Shown one piece after another: positions 8,114-17,518 of a stretch of DNA of 64,000 nt. Source of the DNA: Microcaldota archaeon. Lineage in GTDB: Archaea; Micrarchaeota; Micrarchaeia; Micrarchaeales; Micrarchaeaceae. Location: positions 1 to 64,000 of the forward strand of contig JAKAWW010000001.1 of NCBI GenBank assembly GCA_021816895.1. The letters are read 5' to 3'. A program made the position numbers and the translations under genes. Below the pieces are notes generated by a model. That model searched no databases. It saw nothing but the letters and a program-made list of their open reading frames with translations, and was not told the DNA's origin. Each line of letters begins with the position of its first letter. Position 1 is the first letter of the stretch.

Positions 8114-8121
8114 GTGTATAT

Positions 8122-9117
8122 GTGAAGTTAGATTTTGATCCAAAAAAGAATATAACTACTTTAGATCACTTTATAATGCCACTTAACATAAATCATAGAA
8201 TAAAGGATTTGTTTGTTGTTAGAAGGATAGTAAAGAATTGGTATGATGTGCTGCTTTTTAGAGTAGGCTTGAAGAAACCTGGATTCGTAATGCAGCTTCG
8301 TAACGGCAAAAAAATAGAAATAAAAAAACCCAAAGATTATTTTTCATTTTGGGAAAGTGGAAAAGGCCAACAAGAGGTACTCAAACGAGGGGGGTTTTAT
8401 CATTCTGTTAAAATAATTGAGAAAAGCAAAATTATAAAATTCAAATTCGGCAATAAATTATTAAGATTTCATTATGATTCCAAAAAGCAATTAAGTAACA
8501 CATTATGGATGATAAGAGAGCAATTTATAGAAGAACAATATAATTGGCTTGATGTAAAAGATAGGGTAATTATTGATATTGGTGCGAATATAGGGGATTC
8601 AGCAATTTACTTTGCTTTAAAGGGAGCAAAACATGTTTATGCGTTTGAACCTTACCCTTATTCGTATGAGCTTGCTACATACAATATTGGATTAAATAGA
8701 TTGGAAGATAAGATAACAATATTGAATGAGGGATGTGGTAGAGAGAAAGGAAAAATAAAAATAGATACCAGCTATAAAAATGTCGGCAGCACAGATTTAA
8801 AGAATTTCAAAAATGGAACTAATATAGATATAACAACCCTAGGTGAACTAGTTAAAAGATTTAACATCAATGATGGAGCGGTATTAAAGATAGACTGCGA
8901 AGGTTGTGAGTATGGAGTTTTACTAGGGGCACGAAATTCAGATCTAAGAAGATTTATACAGATACAGATAGAATACCATTATGGGTACTTGAACTTGAAA
9001 AGAAAACTTGAAGACATAGGATTCAAAGTAAGTAGAACATTACCAGAGCATATCATAGATTCAGAAATAGAAAATAAAAAAATGTTTGTTGGGCTTATTT
9101 ATGCCGAAAGAGGCTAA
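8122..9117 (+). CDS. FkbM-family SAM-dependent methyltransferase
   Basis: 331 residues from a GTG start; no ATG fits the promoter position. The SAM-binding core is VIIDIGANIGDSA (near 153), then VYAFEPYPYS, and VLKIDCEGCEYGVL near residue 255, the FkbM signature. FkbM enzymes O-methylate sugars or small molecules, so in this glycan region it probably methylates a surface sugar. It is paralogous along its whole length to the gene at 20186, sharing L-D-x-x-x-P-x-x-x-R-I near the N-terminus and the EEQYxWLD block. AT-rich compared with flanking core DNA. Confidence 0.88.
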   Translation: MKLDFDPKKNITTLDHFIMPLNINHRIKDLFVVRRIVKNWYDVLLFRVGLKKPGFVMQLRNGKKIEIKKPKDYFSFWESGKGQQEVLKRGGFYHSVKIIEKSKIIKFKFGNKLLRFHYDSKKQLSNTLWMIREQFIEEQYNWLDVKDRVIIDIGANIGDSAIYFALKGAKHVYAFEPYPYSYELATYNIGLNRLEDKITILNEGCGREKGKIKIDTSYKNVGSTDLKNFKNGTNIDITTLGELVKRFNINDGAVLKIDCEGCEYGVLLGARNSDLRRFIQIQIEYHYGYLNLKRKLEDIGFKVSRTLPEHIIDSEIENKKMFVGLIYAERG

Positions 9118-9237
9118 CGGTAATTTAACGCATTTAAACCAATGGCCACTATTTACACATAATATAAGAATGTACATCTTTATAAAAAAGAATTTATATT
9201 TATTACTAAAAGTATTTAATTATAAACACGTGTAACC

Positions 9238-9510
9238 ATGGAAAATTCATTAGTAATATTACCCACAATACGTAATCCCGAATTCATAGAAGCGTACATA
9301 AATAATGCAAAAGGACATTCATTCGATTTGTATAAACTTGAATTTATGGTTTTGACTAAAGATTTCGTTGATAAATTTAAATATAAAAGAATATTTAAAG
9401 AATACAGCATAGAAGCGCAAGTTCTGAATCAGTAAGACATGGACAAAATGCTTAGAGAGGAGAATCTTTCAAAATACGCAGAGTTGATGCTTGGTGGAAA
9501 TTATGATTGA
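9238..9510 (+). pseudogene. Broken glycosyltransferase-like gene with internal TAA
   Basis: ATG at 9238 opens 65 codons (SLVILPTIRNPEFIEAY). They end in TAA at 9433, but the same frame then continues without a shift for 24 more codons (DMDKMLREENLSKYAELML) to TGA at 9508-9510. Both parts read as one protein, so a nonsense change is likely. The opening resembles the N-terminus of nucleotide-sugar-using transferases or mutases, but only about 90 residues remain. The end overlaps the radical SAM start at 9503 (ATG inside the last codons), so the two were coupled. Confidence 0.6.
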
Positions 9511-10696
9511 TACAAAGAAGATAAGAAGAATAATTGGTATGAATTTGTTAAAACGAAATAAGAATCTTGCTGTCCTATCTACAGATATTTATCGAAAAGC
9601 AATACGTTTACGGGAAATTGCCAAATTATATCTAAATAATACAGATGGGGGTAGAATTTCTACCGTCAACCTTGAGCTTTCTGTCCTTTGTAATCTTCGC
9701 TGTCAAATGTGCTGGTGGTGGGGTGAGAACGGAGTTGGCTTCAAGCTTGTCCAAAACAAGGATCCTATGGTAACCAAACAGTTGACTAGGGAAGAAATCT
9801 TTAAAGTAGTGGATGAGCTTGCGGCTACTCATAAGCCGTCTTTCTACCTCTCAGGCGGCGAGCCATTCATAAGGGAAGACACCCTCGAGATTATTGAGTA
9901 TATAGCAAGTAAGGGTTGCTTGGTTTCTTTGACTGATAATGGCACTTTATTAAATGACTCACAATTGAAAAGTCTCTCGGATATTAAAAATTTAGGCATT
10001 ACTTTCTCAATAGACGGACCAAAAGAGATACACGACAAGATAAGAGGTAAGGGTATGTATGAAAGAACAACAAACAATATAAAAAGGCTATTAGAATATA
10101 GGAAGGGTAAACTCTTTCCTTCTGTTTGGACTAATATAACATTATCTCCGTTATTGATTGGACATATAGATCAGCTAATAAGAGAACTACAGGATAATAT
10201 AGGGGTGGATGTTGTACAATTACAGCATCTCTGGTTTACCGACAAAGCGCATGCAGAAGCACACAAGAAAGTGCTGCACGAAGTGCTTGGCACGAACGAA
10301 GGTGCAGGCGTCGACTCGCACATTATTTCTTGGCCTTCCATGGATTATGTGAAGAGCCTTGCCGATGAGATAATGAAAGTAGAGCACACAAGATACAGCA
10401 AGTCAGTCTACTTACACCCAAGGATGAGCAGGGAAGAAATTATAAAATATTATACAGATTTAAACTATGTACGTGCAGATCATTGCACAGTTGCATGGAA
10501 CAATATTTTTATAAGGGCCAACGGTGACGTGATGTTCTGTCCAGATGAGTGGATGACCGATTTCAAGCTTGGCAATGTGCGAGAGCACAGCATAAGCGAG
10601 CTCTGGAACAACGACAAAGCGAAGCTTTTCAGGAGGGAGCTTTGGAAGCACAAGCTTTATCCTAGCTGCGCAAGATGCTGTTACATAAATGATTGA
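9503..10696 (+). CDS. Radical SAM protein with SPASM-like C-terminus
   Basis: 397 residues from the ATG at 9503. The cluster motif is C-N-L-R-C-Q-M-C (Cys63, 67, 70), followed by FYLSGGEPFIRED (the GGE SAM-binding motif) and ITFSIDGPKEIHDKIRG. The C-terminal part has MFCPDEWMTDFKLGNV and PSCARCC, a SPASM/twitch-type auxiliary cluster region. Similar proteins sit in glycan or peptide modification loci; the substrate is unknown. The first two thirds are AT-rich, while from about 10240 the codons turn GC-richer, as if the 3' end came from another source. A 48-base piece of its tail recurs at 21892-21939. It overlaps the next gene by eight bases. Confidence 0.85.
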   Translation: MIDTKKIRRIIGMNLLKRNKNLAVLSTDIYRKAIRLREIAKLYLNNTDGGRISTVNLELSVLCNLRCQMCWWWGENGVGFKLVQNKDPMVTKQLTREEIFKVVDELAATHKPSFYLSGGEPFIREDTLEIIEYIASKGCLVSLTDNGTLLNDSQLKSLSDIKNLGITFSIDGPKEIHDKIRGKGMYERTTNNIKRLLEYRKGKLFPSVWTNITLSPLLIGHIDQLIRELQDNIGVDVVQLQHLWFTDKAHAEAHKKVLHEVLGTNEGAGVDSHIISWPSMDYVKSLADEIMKVEHTRYSKSVYLHPRMSREEIIKYYTDLNYVRADHCTVAWNNIFIRANGDVMFCPDEWMTDFKLGNVREHSISELWNNDKAKLFRRELWKHKLYPSCARCCYIND

Positions 10697-11720
10697 TGGT
10701 AAAATGGTACCATACATCTCAGTGATTATTCAGGCATACAATAGGAAGGAATATGTATTAGATGCTTTTAGATCAGCAAGAAGACAAACCTTAAGTTTTA
10801 AAAATTATGAGATAATAGTAACAAAAAATTTCAAGGACAGAGAGATTGACAATTATATAGAAAGACATGGTGGAAGGCTAATTTTTTTTGAAGGGGGAAG
10901 TGTAGGTGATCAGATAGCAGATGCCGTGCAGCGTGCGAAGGGAAGACTTATTTGTTTTTTGGATGATGATGATCTTTTCCTTAGCACTAAATTAAATTTT
11001 ACATTAAGAACATTTCAAAAGGTGCCATCTTTACTTTACATACATAATAATCTAGTTTATATAAACGAAGAAAAAAAACAACTAAAAAAACCGAATCATT
11101 TTGAAAAAGAAGGCAATTTTATTATAGAACCTAGTAAAGTATCTTTGGCTGATCTAATAAGATTAGAGGATCTTTCTCCTGGTCAAAACATGAGTGCCAT
11201 CTCTATAAAAAAATCAATACTAATCAACATTATTAAAGACATTGATATTATCAAATATGTGAGCACTACTCCGGATTTAATTTTATACTTATTGACTTTG
11301 GATTACGGATCTAAAAACGGGGGCAAGCTTTACATATCAAGGAAAAAATTGACAAAGTATCGCTTCCATGAGTCTACATCAATATCTATTCGGGATTATG
11401 ATTCATTTAGACGTAAACAGTTGCTAATTTCATCCAAAGTAGTCAAGAACTTAAATTTGATATATTCACACATAAATATTAAAACTATTAAACAATATTT
11501 AAAATATACAATTAAAAAAGTCTTGATAGAATATTATTTTTATAAGAGCAATGCATTAAATTTCCGAATCAGAGCATTTGCTGCTTATTTAGAAAATTTT
11601 AAATATAATTTCTATATTAAACCGTTAAGAACATTGGCTCGTGGATTGATACTTTTGTCTTTTATATTAGCCCCAGAATTTACTCGTCGTTCCGTTTTTA
11701 ATTTGCTCTATAAGCAATAA
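10689..11720 (+). CDS. Family 2 glycosyltransferase
   Basis: 343 residues. GT-A fold opening YISVIIQAYNRKEY, GGSVGDQIADAVQRAKG, and the metal/nucleotide-sugar motif LDDDD at residues 91-95. The C-terminal 110 residues are basic and aromatic with a final hydrophobic stretch (LILLSFILAP), suggesting membrane association. The ATG at 10689 overlaps the end of the radical SAM gene; the internal ATG at 10704 is an alternative. It is convergent with the minus-strand glycan operon. Very AT-rich, consistent with transfer. Confidence 0.85.
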   Translation: MIDGKMVPYISVIIQAYNRKEYVLDAFRSARRQTLSFKNYEIIVTKNFKDREIDNYIERHGGRLIFFEGGSVGDQIADAVQRAKGRLICFLDDDDLFLSTKLNFTLRTFQKVPSLLYIHNNLVYINEEKKQLKKPNHFEKEGNFIIEPSKVSLADLIRLEDLSPGQNMSAISIKKSILINIIKDIDIIKYVSTTPDLILYLLTLDYGSKNGGKLYISRKKLTKYRFHESTSISIRDYDSFRRKQLLISSKVVKNLNLIYSHINIKTIKQYLKYTIKKVLIEYYFYKSNALNFRIRAFAAYLENFKYNFYIKPLRTLARGLILLSFILAPEFTRRSVFNLLYKQ

Positions 11721-11742
11721 TATTTCCCTGCTAAATTGCTTC

Positions 11743-12549
11743 TCATTTTAGAACGTACTTGTTGTTTGGAAGTTTGGAGTAGCTGTAAACCCCTTTAATC
11801 TTCGCACAAAAATATGCTATGGCGTATGCAATAAGGGTGTGGTATTTTTTTACTTTTGAGGTGGAATAAAATTCTTTGAGAGATTGATATGCTATTCCCC
11901 GCTCCGTATCGATTAAAATTTTAAATAGCCTTATTGTCAGTTTAAATTTGTTTTTGGCATAACGCACTTCTCTATCTACACCATAACTACCTAACGACGA
12001 TGCATTATCAAATAACAAATTCTTATAACCATTTCTTTTTGTATATTTTAACATATTTTTAATATCTAAAATTTTATAACCAAGTGATTTGGCTCTTGCC
12101 AACCTCTCAAAATCTTCACCAGCATTTAAATCTAACCAAGGCAATTCTTTGTTAGTAAGTGCCAGTGAAATATGATTAAAAATAGATATTTGGTTGGATT
12201 TTATGTTGTTTAGTCTTTTTTTAATTATTCTTAGTCCTAACTTTAATGCCTTAACATCAAAATCCATGTACATCAATACGTCATCATCCCTGGCTTCGGC
12301 CAAAGCCATCTCGAGAGCAATATTTCTTCCAAGCCCTCTTGTGCACTTTGCTTGCGCTGCTTGAATTTTTACCTTTAAATTAAGTTTTGAGTTTCTTATT
12401 ATTTCAAATGTATTATCGTTCGAAAAATTATCCACTATGAATATTTTTAAAGGTTTAAGTGGTATTATGGATTGTATTGCTCGTTCTACAGTTGTGGCGT
12501 TATTAAATACAGTACCATAAATATATATTATTCTCGATTTTTTAGGCAT
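11743..12549 (-). CDS. Family 2 glycosyltransferase (short)
   Basis: 268 residues. IIYIYGTVFNNATTVERAI is a GT2 opening, IFIVDNFSNDNT follows, and YMDFD at about residue 95 is the DxD motif. GLGRNIALEMALAEA is the usual segment before it. It lacks a long C-terminal domain. It starts immediately after the stop of the upstream GT4 gene (TAA 12552-12550, ATG 12549), the last gene of a seven-gene minus-strand operon from 16142. Confidence 0.82.
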   Translation of the reverse strand: MPKKSRIIYIYGTVFNNATTVERAIQSIIPLKPLKIFIVDNFSNDNTFEIIRNSKLNLKVKIQAAQAKCTRGLGRNIALEMALAEARDDDVLMYMDFDVKALKLGLRIIKKRLNNIKSNQISIFNHISLALTNKELPWLDLNAGEDFERLARAKSLGYKILDIKNMLKYTKRNGYKNLLFDNASSLGSYGVDREVRYAKNKFKLTIRLFKILIDTERGIAYQSLKEFYSTSKVKKYHTLIAYAIAYFCAKIKGVYSYSKLPNNKYVLK

Positions 12550-13611
12550 TTAACCCCTCTTGATTATTGTTTCATATGCTCTAAGAGTTTCCTTTGCTGT
12601 CTTCTTCCATGTGAAACTCCTTGCGTATGTTGTTGCCTTATTTCTCGACTTTTCGTTGTAGCCGTTTTCTTTTATGTTTTCTATTATCTGTGCCATGTGC
12701 TCCGGGCTCTCCGCCTCGAAGCAGTATTTCCTTACTTCCTTTGGTATCTTTCCGTATTTATAGATTATTACTGGAAGACCACGTGCTTGAGCTTCAAGAA
12801 TAGGCAAACCAAAGCCTTCGTATAATGTAGGGTGTACAAAAACATCAAAAGAGTCATATATACTAACTATCTTATCTTCTGGCGCAAAACCCATAAAATA
12901 TATGTTTGCTTTGTTCCTAGCTGCAGCTAGAATTTTGTTATAGTTGTATTCTGGTTTGCCCCAGATCTCAAAAATATATTTGCTGTTGTTTAGGCGATTC
13001 ATGGCACTGATGGCAAAACTAACATTTTTGTTTTCCCCAACCAAACCCATATAACCTACTTTAAAATTTGATTTATCTGTCTTTTTAGTTTTTTTAGACC
13101 TCAAAAAACGTTGATCTACTCCAAGATTTGTGACAAATATGTTGCTCTTTTTAAATCCTAATCTTATTGCTTCTTCTTTGGTTTGCGTGGAATTGGTTAG
13201 TATATAATCAGATTTGAGACCCATTCTAATTCCTAATTTAAGTACTAAAAGTAAGCCAAGTATGGTTTGAATGCTTCTAAAGTCGCTTTTTGTAAGTTTT
13301 GGTTCTGTAATTGGTCTAAAATCGTGAAAAGTAGTAACTAACAAAACGTTACCTTTTCGGTATGGCAAAATAGGCTTGGGTTCTATATTATGGATTATAT
13401 CATAATTGCCATAATATTCAAATAAAGAATAAAGGGCCGGAGTAAGCCCATCACGAAAAAATAGTATCGGGTTGTAATTGCTACATTTTATCTTGATTTC
13501 GTCTGTAGCTATTTGTGATAGATTCTTATAAAGTTCATATCCGTACCTTCTTATCCCACTACCTGTTTGGTTGCTGAAATCATTTTTTGTTCCAATTAAA
13601 AGAACTTTCAT
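12550..13611 (-). CDS. GT4-type glycosyltransferase
   Basis: 353 residues from the ATG at 13611, one base after the preceding stop. The N-terminal Rossmann domain opens MKVLLIGTKNDF with a GSGIRRYGYEL loop. The C-terminal GT-B domain has VGYMGLVGENKN and the E-x7-E motif EGFGLPILEA, where Glu contacts the donor sugar ribose/phosphates. A retaining transferase acting on a surface glycan is likely. It belongs to the minus-strand operon. Confidence 0.87.
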   Translation of the reverse strand: MKVLLIGTKNDFSNQTGSGIRRYGYELYKNLSQIATDEIKIKCSNYNPILFFRDGLTPALYSLFEYYGNYDIIHNIEPKPILPYRKGNVLLVTTFHDFRPITEPKLTKSDFRSIQTILGLLLVLKLGIRMGLKSDYILTNSTQTKEEAIRLGFKKSNIFVTNLGVDQRFLRSKKTKKTDKSNFKVGYMGLVGENKNVSFAISAMNRLNNSKYIFEIWGKPEYNYNKILAAARNKANIYFMGFAPEDKIVSIYDSFDVFVHPTLYEGFGLPILEAQARGLPVIIYKYGKIPKEVRKYCFEAESPEHMAQIIENIKENGYNEKSRNKATTYARSFTWKKTAKETLRAYETIIKRG

Positions 13612-13612
13612 A

Positions 13613-14497
13613 TTATACACTAATCTTAACTAGTCCATCCTTAAGTCCTTCGAGGTACGCCTTATAGTATTTGCTCTTATTCTTTGCTTTGAATGGTATA
13701 TAATATAAAAGGTATAATACCACATGCACTGGGACAAAAACAAATAAAAATAGCATGAATTTTGCTTTAGGAGCATATTTTTTCTCTATAAGAAAATTGC
13801 ACATTACTGTGATATACATTCTATATGGAGGTCGATCAATTAAATTTACTGAGTTCTTTCCAATGTCGTGAATCGTAATGGCATTTGTATAGATATAATT
13901 CTTGTATCCAGCAAGCTTAAGGCGTTGAGCCAGATCCAATTCTTCGTGTGTCGGAAAGCTTGGGTCTTCGCCACCTATTTTAAGGTATAGTTCCCTTGAG
14001 ATCATATATGCATTAGGTATTGCATCCGTTTCTATCAGCTCCTTATTTAACTCTGTTTTCGGCACCGGCTTAACATTTGGGTTTATCCAGGTAGCCTTGC
14101 CTCCGTAAAACCATAAATCTCCAGAGGAATCATACATTAAGGGACCGATAAGGCCTATATTTTTTATAGTAATATATTTGGAAACCATGTTTTCTATTGT
14201 ACTTTTATCTATTATGTTGTCATCATCGACAAAAAATAATATTTCTCCTTTTGCCAATCTTGCGCCCTCATTCCGTGATTTTACAACATAGGTCTCTTTT
14301 TTGTGCTGAATCAACAGTATTTTGAATTTTTTTATTACCGCACTTAAGTCGCCCTTTGGATCATCATTTATTACTATTACCTCAATGTTTTCATAAGTGC
14401 TCTTAAAAATGCTTTCTAAGCACCTAACGAGCTTCCCTGACCGCTTGTAAGTCGGGATTATGACGCTTACTAGCGGCTTGTTGTTTTCGCCTTTCAT
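13613..14497 (-). CDS. Family 2 glycosyltransferase with C-terminal membrane segment
   Basis: 294 residues from the ATG at 14497, four bases after the TGA of the upstream gene; a longer frame to 14545 would overlap it. Opening VSVIIPTYKRSGKL, then IVINDDPKGD, and FFVDDDN at about residues 88-94 as the DxD site. FPTHEELDLAQRLKLAGY is the acceptor-side acidic motif (ED/EE box). A hydrophobic stretch (FLFVFVPVHVVLYLLYY) near the C-terminus anchors it in the membrane. It is the paralog of the next gene upstream. Confidence 0.87.
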   Translation of the reverse strand: MKGENNKPLVSVIIPTYKRSGKLVRCLESIFKSTYENIEVIVINDDPKGDLSAVIKKFKILLIQHKKETYVVKSRNEGARLAKGEILFFVDDDNIIDKSTIENMVSKYITIKNIGLIGPLMYDSSGDLWFYGGKATWINPNVKPVPKTELNKELIETDAIPNAYMISRELYLKIGGEDPSFPTHEELDLAQRLKLAGYKNYIYTNAITIHDIGKNSVNLIDRPPYRMYITVMCNFLIEKKYAPKAKFMLFLFVFVPVHVVLYLLYYIPFKAKNKSKYYKAYLEGLKDGLVKISV

Positions 14498-14501
14498 AAT
14501 A

Positions 14502-15464
14502 TCAAAGCCTTTCAATCTCGTTTCTCTTCCTGAATGCATCAGCAAAGCCTTCGCAGGTTCCTTTAAATAATGCTTTTATTAATCTAGACTTTTTGTTTTC
14601 TTTATTTTTATCCTTTATTATAGCCCTTATATAGAATACAATGTAGAGCGGAATCGAAATTGTAAAAGTAAGTTTCTGCAATGTATTGTCATATCTGAAT
14701 ACATAAAGCACCTTGCTATGCATTGAATGATACATTCTGCGCTCGCTTACCCTAAGGAAATATGCCTCTTTCGGATTATATGGAATGTCGTGATATGTTT
14801 TTGCTCGTGGATTGATTATTGCTTTGTACCCTGCTTTCCTTACCCTAGCTTCAAAGTCCCCATCTTCGCCCATGTAAGGTACCAGCAGATCCCACAGCCC
14901 TGCTTTCTTTGCCGCTTCCCTTTTGAACATGAAGGCATTTGCAAAATCCTCGACTTCTTCTCCTTCCTTTATCTGCCCGTTCCATTTTTCATTTTCATGG
15001 ATGTATATTGCTCTTCGCATAAACTTGCTCCTTATAACGCCTGCATGCATTATTATATCCCTGTGAGAGTGATAAAGCGCAAGTGGGCCTACAATGCCAA
15101 TATTCTTATCTTGTGTTATTGAACGTACCATCTCTCCAATGCAATCCTTATCTATTTCGTTGTCATCATCTAAGATAAAAATTAATTCACCTTTCGATTG
15201 CTTTATTGCCCTATTTATTGCGATAGAGATGTTCTTTTCTGTATTGTGTATATATAATATTTTTTGGAACAGATATTTTAGCTTATCAACGACCAATTTG
15301 CTATCATCAGAATCTGAATCGTCAGATACAAGTATCTCTATGTTTTTGTAAGTGCTTAAAATAACCGATTTTATACACCTTTCAAGCATTTCTGGTCTGT
15401 CCATTGTCGGGATTATTACTGATACTAAAGGCCTACTTCTACTATCCTTTGTTTTTGTAAGCAT
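14502..15464 (-). CDS. Family 2 glycosyltransferase with C-terminal membrane segment
   Basis: 320 residues. VSVIIPTMDRPEML, ILVSDDSDSDDS, FILDDDNE near residue 97 (DxD) and YMGEDGDFEARVRKAGY (acidic acceptor motif) place it firmly in GT2. A single C-terminal hydrophobic helix (FTISIPLYIVFYIRAII) anchors it. Its first 23 bases overlap the end of the upstream membrane-protein gene, a sign of tight coupling. Confidence 0.87.
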   Translation of the reverse strand: MLTKTKDSRSRPLVSVIIPTMDRPEMLERCIKSVILSTYKNIEILVSDDSDSDDSKLVVDKLKYLFQKILYIHNTEKNISIAINRAIKQSKGELIFILDDDNEIDKDCIGEMVRSITQDKNIGIVGPLALYHSHRDIIMHAGVIRSKFMRRAIYIHENEKWNGQIKEGEEVEDFANAFMFKREAAKKAGLWDLLVPYMGEDGDFEARVRKAGYKAIINPRAKTYHDIPYNPKEAYFLRVSERRMYHSMHSKVLYVFRYDNTLQKLTFTISIPLYIVFYIRAIIKDKNKENKKSRLIKALFKGTCEGFADAFRKRNEIERL

Positions 15465-15963
15465 TTACTGCACCTGCGGCATCTTCCATTTTACCTTTTA
15501 GAATGTGCCATAAAACAATTAAAATGCCAACCGACGTAGCAAAGATAATTATTGCGGAAGTATCTAATAGTATACCTGACTTTAATTCTAAATTCAGAAT
15601 GTTAATCATTCCAGATGAGAGCAAGGCAAGTATGCCCAAAAAAACCAACAAAACAACAAGCTTATTATGGTTCAAAGATATATTATAGTACTTAATATCT
15701 ACTTGCTTATTTCCTTGCAATTGGGGATCTGTTGCAATTTGGTGAAGTTCTTTATAATGTGTTTCCATTACATAGACATAGAAAATCAACAAAAGACCAG
15801 AATATGTTAAAAGCGCGATACTAATACTAGGTAAATTTGCATTTGTTTGAAAAAAAATAAATAAAACGGATAAAATAGATAATATTGCTGCCCCTATTAT
15901 GATTACTATAATCCTTTCTTTTATACGCCCTAAGAAAAAGTAGAATATGCCATTCTTATTCAT
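15442..15963 (-). CDS. Four-helix membrane protein of glycan operon
   Basis: 173 residues with four predicted membrane helices in two pairs (about residues 18-38, 46-66, 103-121 and 129-150). A polar loop of about 35 residues, METHYKELHQIATDPQLQG, lies between them. No family recognised. It is fourth or later in the minus-strand operon; a role in exporting or anchoring the glycan machinery is a guess from context. It overlaps both neighbours. Confidence 0.65.
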   Translation of the reverse strand: MNKNGIFYFFLGRIKERIIVIIIGAAILSILSVLFIFFQTNANLPSISIALLTYSGLLLIFYVYVMETHYKELHQIATDPQLQGNKQVDIKYYNISLNHNKLVVLLVFLGILALLSSGMINILNLELKSGILLDTSAIIIFATSVGILIVLWHILKGKMEDAAGAVNAYKNKG

Positions 15964-16142
15964 ATAGTTACACCATTAAAATATATAAATTCAATATAAA
16001 ATTGCTTCTCTCCAACTTTAGCTTTGGAGTAAGATAAAAAACCAGCATGCAAAGCCCTTGCTAGCGCAGCGTGGAAGTAGTGTGGATCATAATAAAGAAA
16101 CATAATTTTTGCTTTGGTTTTTTTGTTATTATATACTTTCAT
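15960..16142 (-). CDS. Small ORF at head of glycan operon, probably truncated
   Basis: 60 residues from the ATG at 16142. It opens with a basic stretch (MKVYNNKKTKAK), then IMFLYYDPHYFHAALARAL, which resembles the first strand and loop of a GT-B transferase, and then stops. It overlaps the membrane-protein gene by four bases (ATGA-type), so it is probably translated. Possible remnant of a glycosyltransferase. Confidence 0.4.
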   Translation of the reverse strand: MKVYNNKKTKAKIMFLYYDPHYFHAALARALHAGFLSYSKAKVGEKQFYIEFIYFNGVTI

Positions 16143-16227
16143 TGTTGCACCGGATCATTCAATTAATACTCGCTGCATTGAAATTACTTATCATTGCAGT
16201 TTTAAAACCTTAATGCCTTAATTAATT

Positions 16228-17397
16228 ATGCACAAATGGCTTACAAGGGATGTTCTGCTTATTTCGCTGTCTGCGTTCTTCGCTGATGCAGGCTACCAGG
16301 CGCTCATCGCAGGGTTTCCCATATTCCTTGTTATCTACCTTAAGGCTCCTGCCTATATGCTAGGCATTGCCATGGCCCTTGCATACGGCATAGGCTCCTT
16401 GTTTGCATATGCTGGTGGAAGGCTTGCAGACAGGTATGGGAAGAAAAGGATTGCAATTCTCGGCAACCTTCTAATACCTATATTATCCTTTACTGGCCTC
16501 TCTTCCACGCCTGCAGAGGCTACTGCACTTTTCTCCACTGGCTGGTGGGCAAGGAACTTTCGCACTCCTGCGCGCAGGGCGATGATTGGCGACATATCAA
16601 GCAGGCTTGACAAAGGCAAGGTTTACGGCTTCCTCAATGCGCTTGATGTAGGCGGCGGCATAATAGCAGTAACATATCTTTCCGTTGGAATATACATGGG
16701 AATTGCGCTCAGGCTTCTCTTCCTTGTCACTATTGTGCCTCTTCTCATATCATCGCTCTGTCTTGCCCTTGTAAGGTACAAAGGCTTGGCAAAGAATAGC
16801 AGCAGTGGCAAAATCAATGAAAAGGCGAAAAGCCCTGCTTTTGCCGCAAGCAAGAGGAAAACCTATAGATCTGTGCTTATCGCTACTGCCCTCTTTGGGC
16901 TCAGCTTCTACAGCATGAGCTTCCCCGTGCTCACAATTGCGCAGCAATCTACAAGCCTTTACGGCGTTGCCTCTTATGCCTTGTTCCTGCTGCTTTCTGC
17001 TGTGTTCGGCTATGTCTCTGGAGCAGTTGTAAAGAAGCGCGTCTCAGGGCTCGCGCTCTACGGCTACATGCTTGCCGGCATAGGCTCGCTCGTAATTGGG
17101 CTTTCCTACTATCTTGGCATTGGAGCCCTTGGCTCTTATCTTGGCGTTGCGCTCATGGGCATCGCGCTAGGAAGCATAGAGACACTTGAGCCGACGATAA
17201 TATCTCTAGTAAAGAGCAGGCTTCATTCTGGAAGTGGCATGGGCGCTCTTACTGCTTCGAGAAGCATCGGCCTGTTCTTTGCAAACCTTGTGCTTGGCGT
17301 GCTCTATACGCTTGGCCCGCTTTACGCATATTCGTTTGCAGCGCTTATGGCGATGCTTGCTAGCATAGTCTTGCTTTCTGCAAGGTCTGGGCTATAA
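16228..17397 (+). CDS. Major facilitator superfamily transporter
   Basis: 389 residues with about 12 membrane helices in two halves and a basic middle loop (AASKRKTYRSV). The 2-3 loop GGRLADRYGKKR is the MFS signature (G-x-x-x-D-R-x-G-R/K-K/R). Substrate unknown; the sequence resembles drug or metabolite exporters. An AT-rich promoter region (ttaatgccttaattaatt) lies directly before the ATG. The 3' end is duplicated at 18967-19044, beyond the inserted ATPase gene. Confidence 0.88.
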   Translation: MHKWLTRDVLLISLSAFFADAGYQALIAGFPIFLVIYLKAPAYMLGIAMALAYGIGSLFAYAGGRLADRYGKKRIAILGNLLIPILSFTGLSSTPAEATALFSTGWWARNFRTPARRAMIGDISSRLDKGKVYGFLNALDVGGGIIAVTYLSVGIYMGIALRLLFLVTIVPLLISSLCLALVRYKGLAKNSSSGKINEKAKSPAFAASKRKTYRSVLIATALFGLSFYSMSFPVLTIAQQSTSLYGVASYALFLLLSAVFGYVSGAVVKKRVSGLALYGYMLAGIGSLVIGLSYYLGIGALGSYLGVALMGIALGSIETLEPTIISLVKSRLHSGSGMGALTASRSIGLFFANLVLGVLYTLGPLYAYSFAALMAMLASIVLLSARSGL

Positions 17398-17518
17398 GTA
17401 GATGCAGGATTTGTTAACGGTGTGAGTTTAGCACTAACGTTGTTTGGGAGTTCATAAGCAAATTGACTAATTTATGCATAACTGCACATCTTAGTTTACT
17501 GCGCTTGAGCATTGGGTA

